From Gavia stellata (taxonomy: Eukaryota > Chordata > Aves > Gaviiformes > Gaviidae), in the NCBI RefSeq assembly GCF_030936135.1, contig NW_026777157.1:62001-126000 (forward strand): a DNA stretch of 64,000 nt. Direction: 5' to 3'. The position numbers and the translations under genes were made by a program. The stretch's first letter is position 1. Every line of letters begins with the position of its first letter. Positions 22,193 through 33,275 of the stretch are shown here, piece by piece. The notes under the pieces were generated by a model. The model made no database searches. It was given only the letters and a program-made list of their open reading frames with translations, and was not told the DNA's origin.

Positions 22193-22572
22193 TGTGGAGG
22201 AATGGCTTAGTAACAAGGGACACGATCTGGTTCCCATGAGCAACTCAGTCTCTGATGAGAGGAAAGGCTCAGAGGGAACCGCTAACTGTCCTTGAAAGCC
22301 TGATGTGATAAGAGACAGTGGAATGGTAAACAAGAAGAAGGAGCTACATCCACGAAGAGGAGAAGTGCTCCTGTGCGTGCACAAGAGCACTGTACCAATC
22401 ACACTCGCCACCCTGGCGCGTGAACAGAGGCTGTAAGCCAATTATACAACTGTTGCGGACGCGTGTTCTTGGCATCTGTCTATATATACTCTGTAAACTT
22501 GAATAAAGGGGAGAACGACTATACTCATATTGAGATTTCATCGTTACTCCGGGTGGTTCTCCCTCTCCAACA
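22193..22572 (+). repeat. Solo LTR of the provirus-B family (380 bp)
   Basis: TGTGGAGG...CCAACA, flanked on both sides by GCAACC (22187-22192 and 22573-22578). The same 6-bp duplication brackets provirus B, so this is the same insertion after LTR-LTR recombination removed the interior. TATA-like 'tatatatactc' near 22483 and AATAAA near 22502 are present. Confidence 0.92.
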
Positions 22573-23219
22573 GCAACCTAATACGTACATACCTCAAATA
22601 CACACTTTTAATTTAAACATCTTTGCTCAGAATATAATGCCAGAAGAATACAGTACACACTTAAGTTACAAAACAACAGCTATCCCACATTGTGCTGTGG
22701 GCTATTTTTTTTATATGCATATACTTATATTGTACACGCAGCCAAACACCAAGTTCCCTACATTCACATACACACCTCTCCAACAGAAAAAAATAAACCT
22801 TAGTAACAGAGATCACCCCATTGTAGCCATCAACAGTTCCACTCTCAATGTCTCACATTAAATTCTCCTAGATTTACATGTTTGTTTCATGCTCATTTCG
22901 AGCTATGCCTTAGATTCAGCTTGCCAAGGCAGGACCTATCAGTCTGTATCTTGCATGCCAGTAGCTACATTAACCTATGAATTCATGTCAGAGCTTGCTG
23001 CATTATACCTATCTCTTGCTAAAAAGCCCTACCAATGAAGAGAAGGACACAGGCTTTGGAAGAAATATTACAGAGAAGCTTTCTAAGAAACAGTTAACTT
23101 GTTAAGTCAAACCAAGGCCAGATAGCTCCTACAGACACATTATCAACCAGTTACACCAAAACCCCCTCAAAAATCCTCTATTAACACTCACCCATTCTTG
23201 CTGGGAGCTCTGCTTTGGT

Positions 23220-25440
23220 CAGGAAGCAATGGCATAACTCCGAACAGTTTCAGGCTTGACAGGATGTCTAAGCATGGCCAATTTGTACTATACCAAAGTA
23301 TAGTAACAGATGTGTCCTTAAACGATAGGTTTGCCTTCTCCATTACGTGTTCCTTTCCCTTTTTGTCCTTTAGAACAATTATCCACCTCAAGCCAGAGGC
23401 TCTGTTATTTAGGAATCGAGAAGGGAGAGGGGTGTTTAAAAAAAAGATTCTCAAAGTGACAAAACTTAAACTATGCTTCCAACAAAATTTTAAAATTTCT
23501 ACTAACTGCTACTTCCTTATGTTTCTCAGGCTAGGTCATTTATAGGCTATCATCGTATCTTCCCATTATGATACATAGTTTATAGCTCTACTTCCCTATC
23601 CCCCCAGCATTTTCCAAGTCATTAATAGTCTGTACATTGTTCTCAAGTCAACATCATCTGTGACAAGGCATTGCTTACTTCATCGCTTCTTTGTTTTTAC
23701 ATGGAAGACCTGTATAAGGATCTACAGGTTTAACAAGTCGCCTTACTCTCATTTTGACAGCAGCTATTTGTTTGAAGAGGTATTCTTTCTTCCAGTACCC
23801 ACGCTTTCTATCACGTAGAGCAGCGCAGACCAAGGAAACATTTCTGTTGGTTCAGACTTCATTTTCCAAATTGTCCTTTTTGGCTGAAAACAACCGGAAT
23901 AGATTTTCAGCCAGATTCCACTGAAAATAAAAAGAGAATAAAGAGGAAAACCACATTCATGTCAAGAAGAGTTACTTAATTATTCTTACATGCATGTCTC
24001 AGCTACCACTGAGCATAATGTTAGCAGAAAAATAATTTAAAAAAAAGTTATTCAGTTAATTCTTACAATATGCCAGCAAGGTTGATAAACATCTCAACCA
24101 CATACACAGAAAATGTTTGACTAGTGCTCTAGAAAGTAGGATCATCGGATATTGGGAACTTCCCGCTCTTTTATGCCTCTCAATAGCACACTACAGTACG
24201 TGGTTTTTAAAAAGCCTTCCTTCCCCTTGTACTGCTACTTCCTTCATGGACATTCACTGAAGCAGATTTAAAAAAAACAACAACAACAACAATAACAAAA
24301 AACCCCAACAAAACAAACCAGTACATATCCGAGAGAAAGCTATCATGAGGAAACAAAGAAGAAGTAAGTCTTGGCTGTCTTCCTGAAAATACAGCATCCA
24401 GGATGAAGCTCTGAGACAGCATAGCCATAAGAGAACATGAAGAACGGTCCCACGAGTAAAACAAAGATTGAAGATACTTCAATTTTGAGACCAGAAAAGA
24501 CAAGACAACCCACTTATCAGATAGTATAAAACATTTCTGACGGAGGAAGGAAATTCTTATTTAACTCCAAAACAGCTAAGAATTGCGGAATGATGACAAT
24601 GGACGAGAGATGTCCTTGACACACCATCATCAGCGGAAATTGAGCTGCGTTATCATCCAACTGGTCTTATTCAGCCTAAAAAGTCCCCTAAGATGTCCTC
24701 CTATAACCCTCCCCAGACAGACATCCTTTCTTACATGGAGAGAGATACTCAGCATCTGGCTGCAGGATGCTGAAAGGACAGGGATTAGTAGCAGGCATTT
24801 CCCACATTTTGAAAGTACAGTCTCAGGCAACGTAAGCTGAAAGCAGACAGACTTGCCACCAATACCTACCACCCTTCTCCTCACTCTCAGTTACACATTG
24901 CTTCTTCCTTCCCCAAAACAGCATTGTGCAAGCAGGTGAGAAATCAGTTCAAGAAGCTCAACAATTCAGTCAGGGTAGGGAGGCAGAGGAGAAAAAAAGG
25001 GGGACTTGGAATCACAAGTGTTTAGGGAGCTATCACTGCCCCTTTGTCCTCAACTGCTGAAGAATTCAGGGCAGACAAATCCAAAAGGCATCCAACAGGG
25101 AAGCACCAATTTGCCTCTTTCACAGCAGAACACGTGCCGCTTTTGCCTCAACGAGGTAAGTATAATATTCATCTCAAGGTCTCTTATTGGACGTTGTTAC
25201 AATAAGCCAACCCAACCTCTTACTGCTAACTCAAATGCCAGAAGCAGACAGGCACCATTGTCAGTCATCGCTTGACCACAAGGGCAAAAACATCTGGGCA
25301 AGGCAAAACAATCTTCCCCTGTGCTCCGGCTTCTCACTTCATCTTATACAAGCACTTTCTGCTGGTCATCAAAAGCCTCGGGCTTTCAGAAAGACCATCT
25401 ATGTGAACTTCCCACACTGCATGACAGGAAGGCTGGAAGA
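23220..25440. other. Low-copy DNA, probably intronic; one weak exon candidate
   Basis: Moderately AT-rich DNA. On the minus strand, 23701-23843 is open in one frame (143 nt, ending CCAT|GTAAAA). It reads RDRKRGYWKKEYLFKQIAAV and then KMRVRRLVKPVDPYTG, which looks like real protein, but the acceptor (CCAACAG) has a poor pyrimidine tract and its phase does not join directly to the 21700-21829 exon. No family recognised. Otherwise I see nothing beyond simple A-rich runs. Confidence 0.3.
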
Positions 25441-26411
25441 ATCATAGAATCCCAGAATGGTCTGGGTTGGACGGGACCTTAAAGATCTTCTAGTTCCAAT
25501 CCCCCTGCCATGAGCAGGGACACCTTCCACTAGACCAAGCTGCTCAAAGCCCCATCCAACCCGGCCTTGAACACTTCCAGGGATGGGGCATCCACAACTT
25601 CTCTGGGCAACCCGTTCCAGTGCCTCACCACCCTCATGGTGAAGAATTTCTTCCTTAGATCTAATCTAAATCTACCCTCTTTCGCTTAAAGCCATTACCC
25701 CTTGTCCTAGCGCTACAGGCCCTCACCAGCTTTCTTGTAGGCCCCCTTCAGGTACTGGAAGGCTGCTAGAAGGTCTCCCCAGAGCCTTCTCTTCTCCAGG
25801 CTGAACAACCCCAACTCTCGCAGCCTGTCCTTAGAGGACAGCTGCTCCAGCCCTAGGATCATCTTCGTGGCCCTCCCCCGAACCCGCCTCAACGGGTCCA
25901 CGTCCTTCTCATGTCGGGGGCCCCAGAGCTGAACACAGTACTCCAGGTGGGGTCTCACGAGAGTGGAGTGGAGGGGGAGAATCACCTCCCCTGACCTGCT
26001 GGTCACGCTTCTTTTCATGCAGCCCAGGATACGGTTGGCCGCCTGGGCTGCAAGCGCGCGCTGCCGGCTCACGTTGAGCTTCCGGTCAACCAACACCCCC
26101 AAGTCCTTCTCCTCAGGGCTGCTCTCAATCCATTCTCCTCCCAGCCTCTATTTGTGCTTGGGATTGCCACGACCCATGGGCAGGACCTTACACTTGGCCT
26201 TGCTGAACTTCATGAGGTTCGCATGGGCCCACCTCTCAAGCCTCTCAAGATCCCTCTGGATGGCATCCCTTCCCTCCAGCGTGTCAACCGCACCACACGG
26301 CTTGGTGTTGTCGGCAAACTTGCTGAGGGTTCACTCAATCCCACTGTCCATGTCACCGACAAAGATGTTAAACAGGGCCAATCCCAAGACCACATGCTGG
26401 GGCAAGGGGGA
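25441..26411 (-). mobile_element. CR1 LINE, 3' part, minus strand
   Basis: The 3' end is at 25441 (ATCATAGAATCC..., the reverse of the usual CR1 tail). The minus-strand frame 25713-26102 encodes the C-terminal end of CR1 ORF2: [12 protein letters not shown], then [14 protein letters not shown] and a region ending [14 protein letters not shown]. The 5' side is cut at about 26411, so this is an ordinary 5'-truncated insertion. The plus-strand frames 25963-26564 are antisense shadows. Confidence 0.9.
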
Positions 26412-27141
26412 TGCAGAAAGGGCTGTCAGAAACATTTCCTTGCCTTCAACAGTTACATTGAAGACATCAGTGCCAAGGAACTGTTAAAGCACGGTCATTA
26501 TTTGAAGAGCCCAAAGACAAAGCACTGCATTAGGCAACACAGATATGTCACAACGAAAGGCTGATGCTCCTGTTGCATCAAGGACAGCATCCTGTACCTC
26601 CAGGACAGCAGAAATACCCTCAAAAAGATACTCTGCCTAAAAACGAGGTCAGATTTGCCACAGTGATATGCAGGGACTTCAATTAAAACTTCTCTTCATT
26701 CACCACAACATTCAGGGACACAAGAAGGTCCACGGAAATCCAGCAGGAAGAAGTGACCTGGTCCCACTGAACCAGTCGGTCTCCTAGAGAAGGGAAAGTA
26801 TCTCTTCCTTGAATCCGATTTGTGCACATACACTAATCTCTGTCAAGATCAGAAGATGGAAACAGACATTGTTGAGATGGAGACAGATGAATCGGCTTCC
26901 CTTCAACAGCCACAATGACTTTATCCTACCTCACTATCCTGAAGTGGGAAACGCATATTAAGATACATCACTTGTCTCAACTACGCAATTTTTATCTACG
27001 TGCACCTGCTGACAGCCTCAAAAAATACATCTGGATTATGGTCTTCCCTTTAAATTCATCAGTTCTAAAGGTGTCAATGCCAACGTTAACCCATTCACTG
27101 GACAAGTTTTGGCAAGTAAGTGACAAGTGGATGACTGCCAC
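26412..27141. other. Low-copy DNA without a recognised gene
   Basis: Mixed composition, short open frames only, no repeat family that I can name. Confidence 0.3.
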
Positions 27142-28268
27142 TGTCGTGGTTTAGTCCCAGCCAGACTAATCACCACACAGCCGCTCACTCACTCCCCTTC
27201 CTCAGCTGGACAGGAGAGAGAAAATATGACGAAAGGCTCGTAGGTCGAGACAAGGACATAGGGAGATCACTCACCAATTATCATCATGGGCAAAATAGAC
27301 TTGACTTGGGGAAATTAGTTTAATTTATTACCAATCAAAATCAGAGTAGGAGAATGAGAAATAAAACCAAATCTTAAAAAAACAACACCTTCCCCCCACC
27401 CCTCCCTTCTTCCCGGGCTCAACTTCACTCCCGATTTTCTCTACCTCTTCCCCCCGAGCGGCGCAGGGGGATGGGGAATGGGGGTTGCGGTCAGTTCATC
27501 ACACGTTGTTTTTGCCACTCCTTCCTCCTCACACTCTTCCCCTGCTCCAGCGTGGGGTCCCTCCCACGGGAGACAGTTCTCCACAAACTTCTCCAACGTG
27601 GGTCCTTCCCACGGGCTGCAGTTCTTCACGAACTGCTCCAGCATGGGTCCTTTCCACGGGGTGCAGTTCTTCAGGAACAGACTGCTCCAGCGTGGGTCCC
27701 CCGTGGGGTCGCAAGTCCTGCCAGCAAACCTGCTCCAGCATGGGCTCCTCTCTCCACGGCTCCACAGGTCCTGCCAGGAGCCTGCTCCAGCAGGGGCTTC
27801 CCACAGGATCACAGCCTCCTTCGGGCATCCACCTGCTCCAGCGTCGGGTCCTCCATGGGCTGCAGGTGGATATCTGCTCCACCGTGGACCTCCATGGGCT
27901 GCAGGGGGACAGCCTGCTTCACCATGGTCTTCACCACGGGCTGCAGGGGAAATCTCTGCTCCGGCGCCTGGAGCCTCTCCTCCCCCTCCTTCTGCACTGA
28001 CCTTGGTGTCTGCAGAGTTGTCTCTCTCACATACTCTCACTCCTCTCTTCCCCGGCTGCCATTTCCCAGTTTTGCCCCCTCTTCTTCAATAGGTTATCAC
28101 AGAGGCGCTACCACTGTTGCTGATTAGTTTGGCCTTAGCCAGTGGCAGGTCCGTCTTGGAGCCGGCTGGCATTGGCTCTATCAGACGTAGGGGAAGTTTC
28201 TAGCAGCTTCTCACAGAAGCCACCCCTGTAGCCCCCCCTCCCGCTACCAAAACGCTGCCATGCAAACC
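27142..28268 (-). repeat. Solo ERVL-type LTR with internal minisatellite, minus strand
   Basis: The plus-strand left edge TGTCGTGGTTTAGTCCCAGC resembles the outer edge of the ERVL-like LTR at 5652. The far part (about 28130-28268), read on the minus strand, has the GGCTTCTGTGAGAAGCTGCTAG style of bird ERVL LTRs. Between them at 27540-27960 lie about nine units of 45-56 bp around 'ctgctccagcgtgggtcc'. Open frames up to 218 codons on both strands follow the repeat and are not supported as genes. No matching target duplication was found, so the right edge is approximate. Confidence 0.65.
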
Positions 28269-28289
28269 CAATACAGAGGGCTAAGGAGA

Positions 28290-29925
28290 CTCTTCATCCT
28301 TTACTGGACGCAGTGGGAAACATAGCGACAAAGGATGAGGAAAAGGCTGAGGTACTTCATGCCTTCCTTGCCTCAGTCTTTAACAGTAAGACCAGTTGTT
28401 CTCTGAGGACCCAACTCCCCGAGCTGGAAGACAGGGATGGGGAACAGCATAAAGCCCCCACAATCCAAGGGGAAATGGTTAGCAACCTGCTACACCGCTT
28501 AGACACACACGAGTCTATGGGGCCGGATGGGATGCACCCAAGGGCACTGAGGGAGCTGGCGGAAGTGCTCACCAAGCCCCTTGCCATCATCTACCAGCAG
28601 TCCTGGCTAAGCTGGGAGGTCCCAGCAGACCGGACATTAGCAAATGTGACACCCATCTTCAAGAAGGGCCGGAAGGAGGATCTGGGGAACTACAGGCCTG
28701 TCAGGCTGACCTTGGTGCCAGGGAAGGTTATGGAGCAGATAGTCTTGAGCGCCGTCACGCGGTATGTACAGAACAACCAGACGATCAGGCCCAGTCAGCG
28801 TGGGCTTAGGAAAGGCAGGTCCTGCCTGACTAACCTGACCTTCTTCTACAACAAGGTGACCCGCTTAGTGGATGAGGGAAAGGCTGTGGATATAGTCTAC
28901 CTAGACTTTAGTAAAGCCTTTGACACTGTTTCCCACAGCAGTCTCCTGGAGAAACTGGCTGCTCAGGGCTTGAACAGGAATACGCTTTGCTGGGTAAAAA
29001 ACTGGCTGGATGGCCGGGCCCAAAGGGTTGTGGTGAATGGAGTTAAACCCAGTTGGCGGCCAGTCACAAGCGGTGGTCCTCAGGGCTCAGTATTGGGGCC
29101 AGCTCTGTTTAATATCTTTACTGATGATCTGGATGAGGGGATCGAGTGCGCCCTCAGGAAGATCCACCTGGATCACAACAACCCCATGCAACGCTACAGG
29201 CTTGGAGAAGAGTGTTGATCTGCTTGAGTGGCCGGAAAGCTGCCCAGTGGAAAAGGACCTGGGGGTGCTGGTCAACAGCCGCCTGAAGATGAGCCAGCAG
29301 TGTGCCCAGGTGGCCAAGGCGGCCAACAGCATCCTGGCCTGTATCAGAAACAGTGGGGCCAGCACGAGTAGGGCGGTGATTGTGCCCCTGGACTCGGCGC
29401 TGGTGAGGCCGCACCTCGAATACTGTGTGCAGTTTTGGGCCCCTCACTACAAGAAGGACAGTGAGGTGCTCGAGCGTGTCCAAAAAAAGCAACGAAGCTG
29501 GTGAGGGGTCTGGAGCACAAGTCTTATGAGGAGCAGTTGAGAGAACTGGGGTTGTTTAGTCTGGAGGAGGCTGAGGGGAGACCTTATCACTCTCTACAAC
29601 TACCTGAAAGGAGGTTGTAGAGAGGTGGGTGTCAGCCTCTTTTCCCAGGTGACAAGCGATAGGACAAGGGGAAATGGCCTCAAGTTGCGCCAGGGGAGGT
29701 TTAGACTCGATATTAGGAAAAATTTCTTCACCAAAAGGGTTGTCAGACACTGGAACAGGCTGTCCAGGGAGGTGGTTGAGTCACCATCCCTGGAGGTATT
29801 TAAAAGATGTGTGGATGAGGCGCTTAGGGACATGGCTTAGTGGTGGACATGGCAGTGTTAGGTTTACAGTTGGATTTGATGATCTTAAAGGTCTTTTCCA
29901 ACCTAAATGATTCTCTGATTCTAAA
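28290..29925 (+). mobile_element. CR1 LINE, plus strand, internally deleted
   Basis: ORF2 reverse transcriptase region followed by the CR1 3' end (TTGGATTTGATGATCTTAAAGG, then a 'gattctctgattct' tail). Part of the RT region is missing near 29150-29210, where the frame passes from the FTDDLD motif straight to sequence that normally lies well downstream. Confidence 0.9.
28313..29218 (+). pseudogene. CR1 ORF2 reverse transcriptase fragment (301 aa)
   Basis: Endonuclease-RT linker and fingers/palm. Motifs seen in order: [31 protein letters not shown], the catalytic [29 protein letters not shown] and FTDDLD in place of the usual FADD-type box. The frame ends just after that through a deletion; the C-terminal end is seen again in another frame at 29037-29504. 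Non-functional. Confidence 0.88.
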
Positions 29926-32354
29926 TCTTGATCATCTACATTCATGCAATACCATCTGTTCCATCCCATGAATACCACCTCTCATTTTTCTTTTATGTAC
30001 CATTTCACCCCCTCTCCTCATCCTCTTAACCATCTCACCACAAAAGTTTCAGATTCTAAACAAATGACAAGAGCTCTTAGAGCTCCTTGGAAGATGGGTC
30101 TTGATATGTCCAACTGTAACAATGATTTCAGCAGCAGTGAAAGAACGACACTAAACATAACAAAACCCACCACACCCACATCCCAAGCTTTCACATACTA
30201 ACTGCACATGACAGAGCAGGGTTTTCAGGGCAGAGCACCAAGAACCAAAACACAAAGCAAACTTGTGACAAGCAGCAGCTGAGACCTTCTGAAAGCAGGA
30301 GACCATATTGCTGGAACTGTTAAGACAATTACCTCACTTTAACAACAGGTACAAAAATAAGTTACTTTACTGCCTCTCTCAGTATAAACAACCAAAAGCT
30401 TTCTGTCCAGATTATCAATCAGTTTGAATTTGAAAATTAAATCTGTTGCAGTAGTAGTTAGGCAGGTGTGCAAGGTTATCAAGCAATGCAAAAATCAGAC
30501 AGGACTGTGATTCTACAAGTGACAGGCAATGGGGGAATTCTTCAGCAACGCTACAAAACAGCACAGCATTTCCACCTCAGTTCACTTTTCTTCATTGCTC
30601 AGCTGGTTCACAGAGAACGCCAGTTTCATGACTGCAGTGTTGTCAGAGAAAACAGAAACACCTCTCATCACCAGAAAAGCAGTTTGGGTTATTTTGTGTA
30701 TTTAAACCTCCCCACCCTCCCCCCCAAAAAAAAGGTTGTAAAGGATCTTTTTTTCTAAATTGGCACTGCAATCACAACCAAAAGCAAAGACTAAACTTGA
30801 ATTCTCTGATTGAGAAGGCTAGAGATTTATCTTTTAGCTTAAAAAAGAATACTACAAATACCTCACTGCAGATGGGTAATAGCAACCCAAAATTACACGG
30901 TAATCACTACCGTTTGTTTTGCATGATGCTTACGAAGCAACAGAGAAGCATTATCAGCAGGGTGGAAAGAGGAAAAAAATGGAAAGATCAACTACTGATT
31001 CTGGGCAACTAAAAGCATACACCAGAAACCAGCAGAAATCTTCGTCAAAACACTTCATCAACCGCTACACAGGCTGCAGAGAGCTTATTTAAGTTAACAA
31101 ATGTATAGAATACAGTAAGCAGTTTAAGAGACCTTACTTTAGGACAACAAAATAATTAAAAATCTAGAATCATTGAAATTTTATTGTGCATTAGAAAAGT
31201 TCTTTTAAACAACACTTAAAGCACCAGATTCTGAACTGTGATTCACAAACCATGAGTCAATACCTGTACACTCTTAGTCATCTTCTTTATTTTCCACTTG
31301 GATGAATAAAATGGATGCTGCAGCATGCTTTGCTGTATGTGTATGGGGATGGCCAAAGTCTAAGAAAGCACGGTTTATGCACCAATGAACACCAGGCAAT
31401 GCCTTTGAACATCAAAGTCTACATTAGTTTGTAGCACCTCATCTGCTTTTTCAACAGCAGACTAAGTATGTTTCCTTTTACATCGTCTTCCTTTCAACAT
31501 GAGGTCTTAAGCAGATCAGAGCATTTGCTCTGCCTTGTCTTTTTCCTCCTTTCTTCTACTCAAATTTGCTGTTTGAGCAGATGGAAAGTCTTAAGGATAT
31601 CTCAGCTATATCCACCGGTATACAAAACTGATAAGTGTTTAGAAAATCAACAAGTAGAAGAGGCATTAAAGAACAGAGAACTTCTTTAACAGTATTTCAG
31701 AATATTATTTGAGATTTGCTTTAGAGAAATACATAGATTCTCTGCACAGTGAATTTCAGAGTTGTAAGACATATAACATGGACTATGAACATTAAGCTTC
31801 AACAGGAATTGGCAAATCTCACAGATAGAAGTCCTGCCAACAAATACGATAGTCACAGTAAAAGAGTGAGCTCTTTAAGAGGCACAGGAAGGAACCCATG
31901 AAAAATACAGCATCTTTCCATCCAACAAACTTGCAGGAAAATTGCGCAAGACAGTAAAAAGGATGCTTGAACAAAGACTAGTCTAAAATTGCACAAGTAA
32001 AGCTAAGGGTCTATAATAGAACCTAGTTTCTATGTGCTAAATCAAAGCTAAGCCCACTGAATTAGCAACAAAACAACTCCACCCCTTTTTGCTTCTGGAA
32101 TCTCATGCTACAGGAAGAGAAAGTTCCATGCTAACATTTATTTCTAAAGAAAAAAAAAGCATAGTGCAGATAAGCTGTTGCTGGTTTAGCTTTGCTGAAT
32201 GTTTAATAACAGGTTTTGCTTCCTCTTCATAAAAGGAAAAGTTACAAATGCCACAAGAACGAACAGTCATTAGTCATGTCTTCACCTCCCCAGCATGTTT
32301 TACAATGACTGAGGAGGGAATGACCTGAACAGCCTCAAGCCAAATTAGCAGTTC
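29926..32354. other. Low-copy AT-rich DNA, probably intronic
   Basis: No gene, long repeat or conserved motif is recognised. The right edge (ATTAGCAGTTC) abuts class I LTR 2 directly. If 54397 onward is the other flank of the original insertion, the 4-bp duplications would be GTTC and GTTA, a match at three of four bases. Confidence 0.35.
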
Positions 32355-33275
32355 TGTTGTAAATACTCTGATTTTTCTAAAATAATCACAATATGATCAT
32401 ATAGAAAGGTTAAATTTGATTAATAAATAAAATAATAAAATACAAATGCATAAGTTAGGATTCTTAAGTTAGAAACAATAACCATAGGAACCTCACCAGG
32501 GAGTCGCTGTTCTGTACTAAGGAACCAACAGTGACGAGATGGAACGATGAAGAATCAAATAGAAAAGTCTTGTTTGAGTCCTGTGACAATGTGACCTGAT
32601 ACGCACCAGTGATGCGGCTTGGAAAATTCCTTACCTTTCCCATCTTGATTCGAATATCAAGAATGCCAATCAATAAATATTAATAGAAATAACCACTGAT
32701 TAATTTAAGTATGGATATTGAGAGAATAGTATAATCCAGAGAGCGATTAATAAAAATTAAATTATATATATTCTGTATGAAGGTAACCAGGTATGATTTA
32801 TCTGTGATTCAATCATAAACTAACTGTTGAACAATGTAGCATTGTGAATAGGTAGAATTTGCCTGTCAAGAGAACGATAAGTTACAGGCCTGGCCCCTAA
32901 ACCGAGGAAAACTTAAGAAGATTCCAAGAATGGGATTTAGCATGCGCAAAGATGGGGTTCAACTAGAGGACACCATGAGGAAGACTATGGACGACCACCA
33001 GAGGACCTTAGACGACCACCTGCGTACCTGAAGGCGCATGCGTCACGAGCATTTACATAGACTAACGAGTTCTCGGAAACTCCATGAATATGTTAACTGT
33101 TTCTTGGAAATATGATGAATATGTATCCTTTGATTGTCTATAACTTTTGTAGCAGAGAAACTAAACATGCACGCTAGGTGGAGTGATGCCCTGTGCGTCC
33201 AGCGCTGCACTAAAGAAGTGCCTGCTCACCTACATACATTGTGTAGATGAGTTTTTATATTACAGATTTGTAACA
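32355..33275 (+). repeat. Class I LTR 2 (921 bp), no retroviral interior on either side
   Basis: Same family as LTR 1 and LTR 3, and the same length as LTR 3. The left flank is low-copy DNA and the right flank is segment D, so it carries no matching target duplication. It reads as a recombination junction rather than a plain solo LTR. Confidence 0.85.

Larger units (their letters stand above)
18726..23219. repeat. Segment D, copy 1 (segmental duplication carrying a solo LTR)
   Basis: Matches 33276-42688 almost base for base once the solo LTR (22193-22572) is exchanged for provirus B; the lengths then differ by one base. Homology ends at 'gctttggt' in both copies, after which this copy runs into low-copy DNA and the other into acrosin-like DNA. 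It has mixed composition, short polypurine tracts, and a weak minus-strand stretch near 20240-20310 whose translation (SDQFIELLGALP) looks protein-like but lacks firm splice sites. Apart from the candidate exon at 21700-21829, no gene is recognised; open frames at 19044-19569 and 20446-20865 have no known domain. Confidence 0.85.

Noticed and set aside
27441..28127. Open frames of about 200 codons on both strands
   Set aside because: They follow the 45-56 bp repeat in an ERVL-type LTR; all frames are similarly open.
32355..33275. LTR 2 as an ordinary solo LTR insertion
   Set aside because: Flanks are from different sources and show no direct duplication; the right flank equals that of LTR 1.
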